Of a DNA stretch of 64,000 nucleotides, positions 39,101-47,756 are shown piece by piece. Origin of the DNA: Tubulanus polymorphus (Eukaryota; Nemertea; Palaeonemertea; Tubulaniformes; Tubulanidae). The stretch is from assembly GCF_964204645.1 (NCBI RefSeq), contig NC_134029.1, positions 8,856,850 to 8,920,849 of the forward strand, in the 5' to 3' direction. The notes under the pieces were generated by a model. That model ran no database searches and was not told the origin of the DNA. It saw only the letters and a list, made by a program, of their open reading frames with translations. Numbering within the stretch: the stretch's first letter is position 1; each line of letters opens with the position of its first letter. The position numbers and the translations under genes are program-made.

Positions 39101-42051
39101 GCCCAACGTAATACGCATGCACATACCGGTATGCTTCTTGATGCGGGAGTTTCTATAACAAAAAAATCACAATTTTTATGGTGGTTGATCCGGTCAGAAA
39201 TAAATTTCTTTTGTTTTCTCGTGGTGAGAAAGCAGAAACAGAGTATCTTCTTTCGCGAGAAAAGTAAATTTCTTTCAAAAAACTACCAGCCCGTTAGGCC
39301 AGTAGTTTTTAACCAATTGTTTTCGCTGCCTGAACTTTTTTGGCTCAAGAGTTTTGTTTGCTTGTATTCGATTTATTCTCCTATTCGCGTTCGACCTCAA
39401 TTCGTTTCTGCATCGTTTCAGGAATAACGACTGTGCTAACGTTGACAACGTTGTCGATGGATAGCCGCGAAAATCTGCCCAAAGTGAAATACGCCACTGC
39501 GCTGGACTGGTTCATAATCATGTGCTTTTCGTACATAATCGCCACAATGCTCGAATTCGCTGCTGTCCACTATTTCACGAAGATCGGCTACGGCGAGGTA
39601 CAACACGAGTCGGACAGCTCCGACGACAGCTCCGACGACGAGACGGACGATGACGACGAAGTCACAAGAGCCGACGTGGTATGCAATAATGACGTAATAT
39701 CGGTATGTTTGTCTTCCCTCCCGCTTTTTGTGTCTGAGAAACCGCTCGTGAAAATGCGCGCTGTAAAAACCGCAGAAGATCGGGAAACTTAGGCTTTACA
39801 ACATTGTATTCATTTTCACAGAACTGTGGTCACTTGAGGTGGATCTAGGGGGTGAACTCGGGGCGGAGCGCGTCCGGACCACTGAGGTTGTCCTCTTCAT
39901 CAATACGCAGATACTTAAAACTTGCACATTTGACACACTCGTTCTCTCGAAGTTTGCATCTATAAGGATATCTATAAAAATATATCTACACCGAGGTTTG
40001 GCCCCCGCTAGTGGGCTTTTGTGTGTAAAAAAATTCATACTAGCAACAAAAATTCATACTGGCTTCCTGAGCTGAGAAATTCCTTTTTGTTTCAAGCCGA
40101 AATGAAAATTTGTGTCATTTTGAGTTTTCCTAACGAAATTGAGCAGTATTGTCTAAGTGACTGACGCTTAATTTATCCGACACTGATGTTTCACGCAACT
40201 TAACCGTAAACTTAGCATTTCCCTCGTGTCGACGTATGCCACACGACCCAGTTTCTTATATTAGCTAACATATCTTCTTATCAATCTTTAGGATTTAGCC
40301 CTCGTTCAATCTCCAATTTTGTACTTTTATGACATAACATTAAATGGCCGTAAAACATGTTAATGTAACAACTGTCAATGAACCGTCCCGAGTATTATTT
40401 CGCCTTTACGGTGTTCTTTACAAAAACAGCTTTCCACGGGTTTTCGCCAATTTCGGGAAAACGCTTTAAATAGTCGCGTTCGCTTGTTGTGACGACATAA
40501 TTATCATCCCATGATGTGCTTTCCTTTCGCTTTTGTTATACAACTTAGTCGTTGGGAAACGGCCTCGCGGCTATGATGTATATATGCGGGTTACCTGGAA
40601 AAGAACATGCGATTTTGCTTTCCACTTGATTATACAGTCGTGTCACTTGTTTCTAATCCGATGACCGTTTGTCGATATCGTCCATGTCCTTGTTGATTCT
40701 GTTAGCGATCGACCTTTACATGTATATGTATGTATATGTATATCCCCGCGCTTCTTACGTGTGAATACATGTATATCAATATGAACGCACAAAACTATGA
40801 CTTTAAGAGATGTTGTAAGTGCAATTTGTGTATAACATCACTTTTGATAAAGGAAAAACCAAACTCATTGGAATCTAATCAAATATATGCGTATCGAAGT
40901 GACAAGAAAATAATTAACAAGATATTCCTTGATAGATTATTCCGTAAAGGATAAGGCATCGACATCTTCTGGTTGATATACGTATGTGTTCCAAAACTTG
41001 TGTCAAAAGTTGTCAGTTAACTGTTAACTCTCTGAGTCAAAATCAATTTATTTTCAATGAGTTAACTCAGAGTCAAATTAAACTCAGAACTGTAGAACCG
41101 GATCCAGGATGAAAAGTTACAGAAACAATCTGCTAAGCTGGATCTTTGGTCTGTAAAATACAAACTGTATATAAGCCTTTGTGTAAAAAATGAAAAGTTT
41201 GCGAAATGGAATGAAATGTTCTACATCACGATTGATAAGACAAATCGTGTTGCGACGAAAGCATTCAGAGAATCCCACAAATAATGATGAAAAATAAAGT
41301 CCGAAAATGTTTCTCTGAGCTGGTAGTTTATTCAACGTTTCGACTTTATTCTAATAGCGCACACCAGGAATAGTGAAGGAAACGTTTTCGGACTTAATTT
41401 GTCTTCGTTATTGTGGTATTCTTGTTATACTAATATTCTACGTGCTATTTATGTTATATGAAAGCACCGCCGATAAAGAAATCTGGTCCTGGATCAAGTT
41501 CCGCAGTCGTGAGTTAGTGTTAACTCGGAGTTAGGATTGGTTCATTTCCGATGAGTTAATTCCGAGTCAAATTTTAATTCACAACTGTGGAACTGGGTCC
41601 AGAGCGTTATTTTTGCGTCTTTTACGATTATTGAGGTTTCTATACCGAACTAAACGCGTTGTCTTTCTTCTCTTCATTGCAGCGTAATTTGGTGTATAAC
41701 TACACGACGCCTCGCGCCAACCACCAGTCATCGAACAATATAGTGCGCGGATACGGAACGAATAATTCGGCGGCCGTCATACACGCGGTCGATACGGAAG
41801 AACGGAAATTCTCTAAACGCTCGTTGTGGTGCGACATTCTCCACTGCCTGAAAGGAAGCGCCCGTTATAAGAACCTGATCGTCAAGCAGCGCACTCGCCA
41901 GGGGGCGGTGAACAGCGTCAGCACCGTGGATAAAGTCGCTCGAATTCTATTTCCGTTGTCTTTCGCCGCGTTGAACATCGCCTACTGGATAGCGTACACG
42001 AAATCAGATGCCATGACGTTACAGCGGAAATTAGACAAATACGTCAGATAG
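21010..42051 (+). CDS. Grd-like: Gene A: GRD/GABA-A alpha-like Cys-loop receptor subunit (8 exons found, signal exon missing)
   Basis: This is a pentameric ligand-gated ion channel subunit, expected in the neuronal plasma membrane and gated by GABA. Exons are 21010-21134, 25797-25864, 27539-27759, 28479-28561, 31881-32021, 37285-37437, 39422-39702 and 41683-42051. All junctions are GT-AG and phases agree throughout, giving 479 codons plus a stop. Domain order is: N-terminal helix ending LRPGYGG, ligand-binding domain with loop D YFRQTW and WKPDTYF, Cys-loop with 13 residues between the cysteines, M1, M2, M3, an acidic cytoplasmic loop, and M4. M1 through M3 resemble GABA-A alpha and insect GRD. 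The residues before M2 are Ala-Asp-Arg rather than Pro-Ala-Arg. The exon encoding the signal peptide lies upstream and was not identified. Introns of 0.7 to 5.3 kb carry many palindromic elements. A possible polyadenylation signal, attaaa, is at 42176. The family call is firm; GRD rather than another alpha-like clade is from memory of the motifs. Confidence 0.93.
21853..22659 (+). repeat. 404 bp tandem duplication, two copies reading as identical
   Basis: Unit 1 is 21853-22256 and unit 2 is 22257-22660. I see no differences across the unit, and frames at 21857-22045 and 22261-22449, and at 21974-22195 and 22378-22599, translate identically. Each unit ends in the left part of an inverted-repeat element (GGGACCGTATTCACTAAGCA); only the second is followed by the right end GTGAATAC. 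It lies within gene A's first intron. It is either a very recent duplication or an assembly artefact. Confidence 0.92.
22670..25379. other. Gene A intron 1, remainder
   Basis: Apart from the inverted-repeat element at 23523-23772, I see no exon or clear repeat. Short frames (for example 24847-25062, minus) lack domains. Confidence 0.45.
23523..23772. mobile_element. Inverted-repeat element (CACAATAACGAA...TCCGAAAA family), copy 1
   Basis: The left arm CACAATAACAACAAATAC, TTCCGAAAATATTACTGG and CAGTTTATTCGACGTTTCGA pairs with the right arm read backwards (AGTCCGAAGATCTTACTGGA, GAGTTTACTCAACGCTTCG). The same ends occur at 41270-41426. Confidence 0.7.
25380..25455 (-). repeat. TGTGGCTATCGAGGATTCC family, partial reverse copy
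   Basis: On the minus strand it reads GATGGGATACTGGCAACGCT, GCGAGGATTCAGCG, CCGCCAGGATCGCTAGTTGC, following the block order of the copies at 4476 and 14460. Confidence 0.6.
25797..25864 (+). CDS. Grd-like: Gene A exon: first strand of ligand-binding domain (68 bp)
   Basis: The exon lies between the acceptor ccatttcag and the donor gtgagt. Two bases complete the Gly codon, followed by [20 protein letters not shown] and DM, a close match to the family's PPVxVxxDIxVxSxxxISExxM. The 68 bp length equals that of the matching vertebrate GABA-A exon. It is too short to show up as an open reading frame of useful length and was found by motif. Confidence 0.95.
26814..27281. mobile_element. Palindromic element of about 468 bp in gene A intron 2
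   Basis: The left arm (CGATCACACGATTTGGCTCG, GGCCAAATCGGCATGGATCA, CTAATTAGAGAGCGCGTTCA) is the inverted complement of the right arm (GTGAGCCCGCTCTCTAATTA, GATCCGTGCCAGTTTGGCCC, GAGCCAAAACGTCTCCGCGC). The arms are about 105 bp each. It is followed by two direct copies of CCAGTGAGAACAGTG at 27324-27356. Confidence 0.85.
27539..27759 (+). CDS. Grd-like: Gene A exon: ligand-binding domain, loops D, A and E (221 bp)
   Basis: The exon follows the acceptor tttgcag and ends at the donor gtaagc. It encodes [19 protein letters not shown], then [10 protein letters not shown], and ends GTVLYSMR. Loop D has the aromatic residue and Arg (YFR) that contact GABA in alpha subunits. The 221 bp length is identical to the vertebrate GABA-A counterpart. 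A 468 bp palindromic element ends about 260 bp upstream. Confidence 0.97.
27793..28150. mobile_element. Fold-back element with tRNA-like ends, copy 2
   Basis: The left end (CTGCAGGGACTCGAACCTGA, TGGCATCGCTACACTCAGCC, ACGGCACGAACCCCTGC) is the inverted partner of the right end (GCAGGGTTTCGTGCCGTGGC, ATGCCATCAGGTTCGAATCC). The interior matches that of copy 1 at 19544-19855 in reverse. It fills half of the 719 bp intron 3 of gene A. Confidence 0.85.
28479..28561 (+). CDS. Grd-like: Gene A exon: Cys-loop (83 bp)
   Basis: The exon lies between the acceptor ctttttcag and the donor gtaagt. It encodes [20 protein letters not shown], then CPLVFRS. The two cysteines are 13 residues apart, the defining disulphide loop, with the conserved FPxD inside. 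One base at each end completes a split codon, and the 83 bp length matches the vertebrate exon. It was found by motif, since it is too short for ordinary ORF detection. Confidence 0.96.
28562..31880. other. Gene A intron 4
   Basis: No further exon is needed between the flanking exons, since phases match. Frames such as 30072-30410 (minus, 112 codons) have no recognised domain. Confidence 0.5.
31881..32021 (+). CDS. Grd-like: Gene A exon: ligand-binding domain, loop B to loop C (141 bp)
   Basis: The exon follows the acceptor cttctttcag and ends at the donor gtaaaa. With the preceding base it encodes [20 protein letters not shown] and continues to [10 protein letters not shown] and ELRMTG. The SYAYT segment is loop B of GABA-A alpha subunits. 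The exon has the same length and phase as the matching exon in gene B. Confidence 0.95.
33361..34181. mobile_element. Long inverted repeat: about 180 bp arms, 460 bp spacer, in gene A intron 5
   Basis: The left arm 33361-33540 and right arm 34005-34181 pair: AATACGGGATATCGACAAAT with its complement at the far end, CCATGTTCTAGTTCATTTGC with GCAAATGAACTAGAGCATGG, and GCACGCATAATCCTTT with AAAGGATTATGCGTG. The spacer holds a tRNA-like half near 33820 (minus-strand GGTTCGAGTCCTGGTACT). Confidence 0.85.
34195..34470 (+). repeat. AACGCCAATATTGATGA family repeat, copy 4 (longest)
   Basis: GCAACCAGTCTAGCCCCGGT, GTGACGTAGTGCACAT, GAATGCCAATATTGATGACG and TCACGACGTCAAAAAACTGC combine the blocks seen separately at 1790-1990 and 11897-12000. 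It directly follows the long inverted repeat. Confidence 0.7.
35540..35925 (+). repeat. Diverged tandem array with GCCATCTTGGAAAT units
   Basis: GTTGCCATCTTTGAAATGAA (near 35607), GGCCACCATCTTGGAAATGG (near 35750) and AGCCGCCATCTTGGAAATTT (near 35897) recur at about 145 bp spacing, with a TTTGTTCA-type block between. Confidence 0.55.
36908..37015. mobile_element. Short palindromic derivative of the GTTTCCAGTTTCTAGG family
   Basis: The left half AGTTTCCAGTTTTTGGG and GTGGTGGTCCCTCGA is mirrored by the right half TCGAGGGACTGCCACAACAC and CACTGGAAACATCTTTATTT. It resembles two half-copies head to head. Confidence 0.7.
37285..37437 (+). CDS. Grd-like: Gene A exon: loop C and M1 (153 bp)
   Basis: The exon lies between the acceptor tttattatag and the donor gtaagg. 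It encodes [19 protein letters not shown], then M1 with the invariant VYVPC proline, and ends [15 protein letters not shown]. The Ala-Asp-Arg at positions -2', -1' and 0' replaces the Pro-Ala-Arg of classical anion-selective GABA-A alpha subunits. Confidence 0.97.
37680..37873. mobile_element. Palindromic element with GTTCGAACGAAA repeats, copy 2
   Basis: Repeated TTTCGTTC/GAACGAAA units lead to the end TTTTTCACCATGTCACCGCC and GGGGCTC, the inverted complement of the left end of the copy at 20147. It lies in gene A intron 6. Confidence 0.65.
37874..39421. other. Gene A intron 6, remainder
   Basis: No exon is required by phase. A weak TTCTCGCGAGA-type stretch at 39190-39330 may be a remnant of the family at 5770 and 12000. 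Confidence 0.4.
39422..39702 (+). CDS. Grd-like: Gene A exon: M2, M3 and acidic start of cytoplasmic loop (281 bp)
   Basis: The exon follows the acceptor catcgtttcag and ends in phase 0 at the donor gtatgt. It encodes [20 protein letters not shown] (M2), then [10 protein letters not shown] and M3, ending [11 protein letters not shown] strongly acidic stretch, [19 protein letters not shown], opens the intracellular M3-M4 loop. Another gt lies upstream, in GTGGTATGC, but only the chosen donor joins the last exon in frame without odd residues. Reading through the donor meets a stop about 90 bases later. Confidence 0.93.
40985..41109. mobile_element. GGGTCCAGTTCCACAGTT family MITE, copy 2 (worn left end)
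   Basis: GTCAGTTAACTGTTAACTCT, TGAGTTAACTCAGAGTCAAA and CAGAACTGTAGAACCGGATC match the arms and centre of the element at 8844. The left terminal is decayed. Confidence 0.65.
41270..41426. mobile_element. CACAATAACGAA...TCCGAAAA inverted-repeat element, copy 2
   Basis: The left CCCACAATAATGATGAAAA and AAGTCCGAAAATGTTTC pair with the right GAAACGTTTTCGGACTTAAT and TCTTCGTTATTGTGGTATTC. The inner AGTTTATTCAACGTTTCGAC matches 23523-23772. Confidence 0.7.
41490..41602. mobile_element. GGGTCCAGTTCCACAGTT family MITE, copy 3
   Basis: The left GGATCAAGTTCCGCAGTCGT pairs with the right CACAACTGTGGAACTGGGTC, with inner GTTAACTCGGAGTTAGG. It ends about 80 bp before the last exon of gene A. Confidence 0.8.
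41683..42051 (+). CDS. Grd-like: Gene A last exon: cytoplasmic loop, M4 and stop (369 bp)
   Basis: The exon follows the acceptor cttcattgcag in phase 0. It encodes the rest of the M3-M4 loop, the conserved [20 protein letters not shown] block that opens M4, and a short extracellular tail ending DKYVR before TAG. The NSVSxxDxxxRxxFP block is diagnostic of GABA-A-type subunits. Confidence 0.96.
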   Translation, partial: RNLVYNYTTPRANHQSSNNIVRGYGTNNSAAVIHAVDTEERKFSKRSLWCDILHCLKGSARYKNLIVKQRTRQGAVNSVSTVDKVARILFPLSFAALNIAYWIAYTKSDAMTLQRKLDKYVR

Positions 42052-43117
42052 TTCGTTCGTGATTATTCTACACCCGAAATTGTTTCTTACCAGTACTAGT
42101 TCGTTTTTCTACACAGATGGCGCTGTTATTCTCTTGCGACAGAAGCGCTATCTTTATACATAGTTCAGTGGAATGATTAAAACCGATGTATGTCTAACCG
42201 AGTTTGAAAAAACGGGGTCGCTATATGTCAATCGCTGTTTAATCTGGATCAGTTTAATTCTCAATTAGATCTGACCCATATATTATTTAAACACGTAATG
42301 CATTCAAACTTTAATCGGATAGTTTTTCTTATCTGGATACCGGTATTTCATAAACTCGATCAATACATCCAGAATAAGATGGTTTTTTAATAGAAATTAT
42401 CCATTTTATCTAATTCGTGTTGATTTAGCTGCAGCGCAGGCTGCACAGAACTGGTAAAGAAGTTAACGTTATTCTATCACAAAACGAATTGCAGCGAAGC
42501 CCAAACTAAAAGAATTGATATCTATTTTGATCGACTGGACATATAAAACCCGAATGGGGCGATGCCCCGGCGGGTTTATGCGTTCACTTTTCGTCAGCGG
42601 TCCGTCCGTTTGTCGACAGGATCTAGATATTCTCGGGATTTTCAACCCACTTAGTACGGCCTTCATATTTGGATTAGCTTTGTATTTCTCTTCTTTAGAC
42701 GCATCTGCCATCTAAGCATGGCTCGATTAGAATCAGGATGGCCGATTTGTGGCCTTTGTTGGACTGCGAAATCAGCACTTTCGCACATAAAATGTATCGA
42801 TGTTTTCATGGGAAATTAGAAGTCGCTTTATAGATTGTCTTGAAGTTTGGATTGTGTATGCACATATCTCCGTACGCCCTATCCTCGGAGATGCTATGGC
42901 CGTTTTGTGCTTTGTCATACTAGATCGAAACTTGAGAGGGGTATACTTTTGGGAAGGAAAGACTTGAACAGACTGGTTTTTTGGATCAGTCAATTCAAAT
43001 GCAGTCAGTGGCTATCTTAGTTTCACCAGTTCTCGGTCATATCTGGGTTTTCGAAGAAATTATCAACAGCTTTTAACTTATAGCCTTGATATCTGATAAC
43101 TGTTTGTACTGGCAGAA

Positions 43118-43440
43118 CACCAAGGGAGTTGAATATTGAAATATGTTAAATATTTCCATCTATGTAAGTATGCATATTTTGTTATCAAAATCAATAGCAA
43201 AGTTTTAATGTTCTATAATTGTAGTGATTTTCAAGGTCGTTAATTTTTGTATATGTCCACCAGGGAGCATTGGAATTTGTAATTACATCATATTTCCATT
43301 CATATTGGGGTCTGTGCATGTTTTGTTACCAGGTTCAATTGTCAAGTTGTAGCTTACGATATGTTCTACGATTGTGACGAGTTATGAGATCATTGGTTTC
43401 TGTATATGTTCGCCAGGGGGCATTGAATATTGAAATTGTC
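43118..43440 (+). repeat. Diverged tandem array, period about 140-150 bp
   Basis: CACCAAGGGAGTTGAATATT (43120), CACCAGGGAGCATTGGAATT (43259) and CGCCAGGGGGCATTGAATAT (43411) start successive units. Each unit contains an ATTTTGTTA block, a TGTTCTAnnATTG block and a TTnnTGTATATGT block. Confidence 0.7.
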
Positions 43441-44314
43441 GCAGTGAGCATTTCAGACCACTTAGCAAGTGGGTATGGTGTCTCTGGATCCCTAAATGAT
43501 TGATAGACTTATTATAAGCAGCCATCTTATACACGTTTGCTTATATCATAATATCATCGATATCATCTAATTCATTATGACTGCAGTTTTGTTGTGCGCG
43601 GAAAGATACGTAACAACGCTGCTAGGAGACTCACATTACGTCCTTATTTTCTTCAATCAAATTAACCTTTTGAAATGTGCAAACTTTGCGGAATTTTGTA
43701 AGAATAACTGTGAAAGCAATGGAATTCTGGAGTCACATATAATTGAAGTCCAAACCCGGCATGCGTCATTTTTAGGCGCAGTGCTAATGTTACCAAGACG
43801 TGATATTTTGTGTCTAGCCCTGATTGTCTTCTTAACCGATATAATTTTTATCTATGGTGCATGCAAATGAATGTCATCTATAAAATCTGGTTCTTCTGAA
43901 AAGGTTACGGGTGCTTTGAACGATATTAAGCCGAATGTTGTTATACAAATGGATATATATATATATATATACATACACATCTATAATTTATTGTCGAATG
44001 ATTTTCTTAGAATTGTAAATCAGAGTTACCTGTTTGATTAAATGATTTTTGAATGAATAAAAATCGTCGTTTGTTTTTTGTTAGTAAGAGACATTCCAAC
44101 CCAGAAAGATAAAAACGTAGACGCGATTGTCACCTTTCCTGCTTACCCAATGCCAAAATGTTAGCCATGAATTTCAACCTCTCGGTTGTCGATAATTGTT
44201 TACTCTTTCACGCGAGGAATCATTAAGTTTTGAATGACATTTACTCAAATCATTTACACAGCAATAGGGGACAAGATTTTTTTTTCATTCCTGATTAAAT
44301 GAATTGAAAAAAAT

Positions 44315-44630
44315 TATGAATAGGCTTTTACCGAATGTGAGAAGTCCGGATAGCGTACACAAAAAGAGCAAGCGAATTTCTGAATCTAGATTTTAAGCAT
44401 TCGACATACGTAGATCATGTCAGTTTCGTCTTCAATTCGTCATTTTAATCGATTTTGAGGAATTAAGAATAGGTATTAACTGAATCTAAGAATTCCGGAC
44501 GGTGTACACGACGATAGGACAAGTGACAATCACGCGTCTAGACAAACTGTCACACTCGTCTTAAATTTGTTATTAAATGAATTTAGAATTATATCAGGAA
44601 TAGGTTTTAATCGAATCTTAGAAGGTGCGG
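44315..44630 (+). repeat. Diverged tandem array, period about 135-150 bp
   Basis: AATAGGCTTTTACCGAATGT, AATAGGTATTAACTGAATCT and AATAGGTTTTAATCGAATCT begin successive units. Within them TCCGGATAGCGTACAC and TCCGGACGGTGTACAC, and GTCTTCAATTCGTCATT and GTCTTAAATTTGTTATT, correspond. Confidence 0.7.
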
Positions 44631-44649
44631 CATAGTTTTTTTTTGCGTA

Positions 44650-44715
44650 CAGTCGTCACTTGGTGGACGCTCGCTTGCCAGAAGTGAATCCTCGATAGCC
44701 ACAGCACGCCTCGGA
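44650..44715 (-). repeat. TGTGGCTATCGAGGATTCC family, partial reverse copy
   Basis: On the minus strand it reads GTGCTGTGGCTATCGAGGAT, TCACTTCTGGCAAGCGAGCG, resembling 14521-14570. A poly-T run at its plus-strand start (poly-A on the minus strand) would suit a retroposed copy. Confidence 0.6.
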
Positions 44716-46424
44716 CTGTGTTCTTCGGAGGCTCTATAGACCAAGTGTGCAAGGCGGCATTTTGGTCTTCGTCCACGTTTTCCTCATTTTATCTGAGGGA
44801 TGTTTCAGGACAGTTGGGTAGCATCTCTTTCCTGGGCCTGGTGGTTTGAGCTCAAGGGCTGAGATATCCCCCGAAACGGTTGGATTATGCGGTTCCCAGG
44901 GATCCTTTTTTGCCGGGTGCTGGGAAGTGAAACACAGTCGTGGTCTTGTTTCCCCGAGACGTATTGCGAGACTAGTTTTATTTCGTGAAAATAATATGGA
45001 ACCAAATTTGAAAAAAAGAAAAGATCGAATAAACTAGTGACCCTTTAGTCACACCCTCATTTGCCATTGTAGGGTCCTACTACTTCTTCTAATATAGGAA
45101 AGGAAATCACAATATTCTATACGATTGTAGATAATACATAAGTTACTTTTTTGATAGCGCTCGCTATTCCGACAAATTCGACTTTCAAACTCGATATTTC
45201 ACGTCGTATTGCTAAGACTAAGATCCTGTTTTATTCAAACAATCGAGGCTAAAAATCATTTCCGAAACGCCCTATCCACTTATCGCCGCATGACAAGTAA
45301 ATATAGTCACATGAAATGATCAGGACAAGTTGATCATAAGGCTGGATTACGTGAATAATAGAGACATCATGAAACCAAATTATGTCTGTCAAATATATTT
45401 AGTTAGGAAGAAATGAGAGCACATAAGACAAATTCTACGTGACGTTTAGGTTTGTACGTAGGTATACATTTGGGCAGTATTTCTAACACATTTCACAATT
45501 GAATCAATTTCCACATGCACTATATCATATAAAGTAATCTTTATTGATTATCGATATGGGCATGCACGACACACTTCATTTTAATCTCCCTATTTCTCCA
45601 AGGCGTCGATGAACATTCAAGTTTGTTTTTTTTTCATAAGTTTGAGGCGACATATTTTAGTAAATGACTTTAGGGAATATAGAGCCTAACCCCATTCGAA
45701 GCCCGGCACCGCGCAAATACCTGATAATGAATAAAAGGCAAATCAGTCGAAACGTTGCAGTTTATAGATAATTCAAAATCTTATTTCGTAAATTTCCACT
45801 ATGAGATTTTCTATCTTACTGCCAGTACGATCAGTGACATCACGAAACTAATCATTATGCACCAATCATCTGCAAAGTTTTTTAAAGAAATGATTAATTC
45901 ATGTTCGTTAAATAGAGACATTTTTAAAAATGTTTGCTATATATATATCGGCGATTATCTAGCGAACGTCGCTATGAATTTCATACCGACCTAGTAACCG
46001 TGGAGACGGAGCGAATAAACAGACGGCGGGAAAATTTATAACGTTAACCGCTCATACAGTGCGGCAGTCACTCCGTCCTCGCAGCATACGACAATCGCCG
46101 CAAGACAATCCGTGGGATTCCGCATTATAATCCACAAAAAAAGGAACCAAAACACCGATTCAAAAGATTCATAGAAAATACATGTACAAGCATATAAATA
46201 ACGCAGACGGTATTTTATCGAACCAGGATTTTAACGGTTTTCGAATGAATAACGAAATGACAATTCGTGAGAGAAGGACGTCGTCGACACTTTTACTCGT
46301 TTTTCGTTTGCTTTTCGCTTTATCGAGCGAACAAACCTTCCTATCATTTTAGACAGCCGACCGGGCATTCAGACCGTGCGCGTACGGTCACAATCGCGCG
46401 GAGACCTGCAGGCGGTGAATGTGC

Positions 46425-47756
46425 ATAACGAGAGGAGTTTTTACTGAAACGTATATTCGCAAAACAAACGGTAAGCTTAATAGCGGGGTGCCTTTGAATT
46501 TCTTAGATTAAGTTTTCATCACTTTTAGAGTATAAACCCAACTTTATTTTCAAATCGGGGAAGAGTTTTCAATAGGTTTATCGCTCAACCGCTTTATCGC
46601 TTTTATTCAATTGAGTTGAGAAACAAAAACCGGATCATTCTATGAATCTTTGGAGTAATCATTTGAGTAATCATCTGAGTCATCAAACGATTATACGGAG
46701 ATGAAATTGAAATCGAAGTATTACTGAATGATCCACAATCAACTGATTAATTTTGCGTCAGTAGTTTATAATACATAATTCGTATATCATGATGGTTAAT
46801 TTTACAATATGCGCGGTAAACTAGACAACGATATTTGCGTTCGTTCGGAAAGAACATCTGGGCATAAAGTCTATCGCTGCCGTTTCCAGGCGGCAGTAAA
46901 CAAAGCTTTTGTTTGCTCGGTTTATATAATGTATCGCGCAGGGATCTGACTACTACTAGGGTAACTACCGGAAAAATGCGCTATCACATTAGCGAGAATA
47001 ACCGTGTATCATAGAAACAGTGCCATATTTACTATAATCTACCGTGTCCGATAATCGGAGATCCTGCATGAATACACAAATTAATAGTTGATGGGATATC
47101 GACGAAATCTGATATTTCTATCCGCGTTATCGATAACCTTATTTCCCAGCGCTATAGGATCGTGAGGGCTTGGTATTCGGATATGTTGTTTTTTGACGTA
47201 CTGAAAAGTGGCCTACGAAATGATCAATCATTTTGGAATGTCAACACAAACGTTAACTTTATATACGCGACGCTATCGATATAAAATCGCATTAATTGAT
47301 AACAAATATTTGTATTTCAGATAACCTCACTACTACTTCACAGATCGAGTGAAATAGAAAAATCAGTCGGCTACCGTTGCCTTATTTGATCGCCGTGTGT
47401 CGGCGGCGGCGAGCTCGCTTTCTGTGTTTCTATTTCGCTTTACCGCGATTGAGGAAGGAAGTCGTTTAAAATAAAGCGAAACGTACATAATGGATGACAT
47501 GTCACAATTGGCATGGCGACAGTAAAAACTAACTCGATGCGGCTTATACGGCAGATGAAACGACGTGCTACCTGTGATATCTAGGATACCGAAGCTAATC
47601 TAGTGCGTATCTAGGCGGAGTATAGCCAAATCTGCATAGATTTTAGATGATTAGGACGCAGTTAATGTCCGGGTGATAAGACGAAAGGCTATACAGGTAT
47701 ATTAATACAGGTATCGATTTTGCTCACTTAAAAACGACGGGTATCGGGTTGTCAAA
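46425..47756 (+). promoter_or_regulatory. Possible 5' UTR with intron upstream of the 305-residue ORF
   Basis: A possible noncoding exon ends at 46470 before gtaagc. A pyrimidine-rich acceptor ending tttcag at 47320 would start a leader running into the ATG at 47757. The stretch is richer in CpG than its surroundings. This is an inference from splice-like motifs only; no TATA box was identified with confidence. Confidence 0.3.

Larger units (their letters stand above)
42052..46424. other. Intergenic; tandem arrays, no gene
   Basis: It follows the stop of gene A. The 97-codon frame at 43577-43870 has no domain and unremarkable composition. The stretch contains the arrays at 43118-43440 and 44315-44630, a TA microsatellite at 43955-43970 and two small repeat copies. 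Confidence 0.45.

Noticed and set aside
43577-43870. 97-codon frame
   Set aside because: Composition is ordinary, no domain is recognisable, and it sits next to a decayed tandem array.
43118-44630. CRISPR-like regular array
   Set aside because: Units are long, diverged and without short identical repeats, and the genome is eukaryotic.
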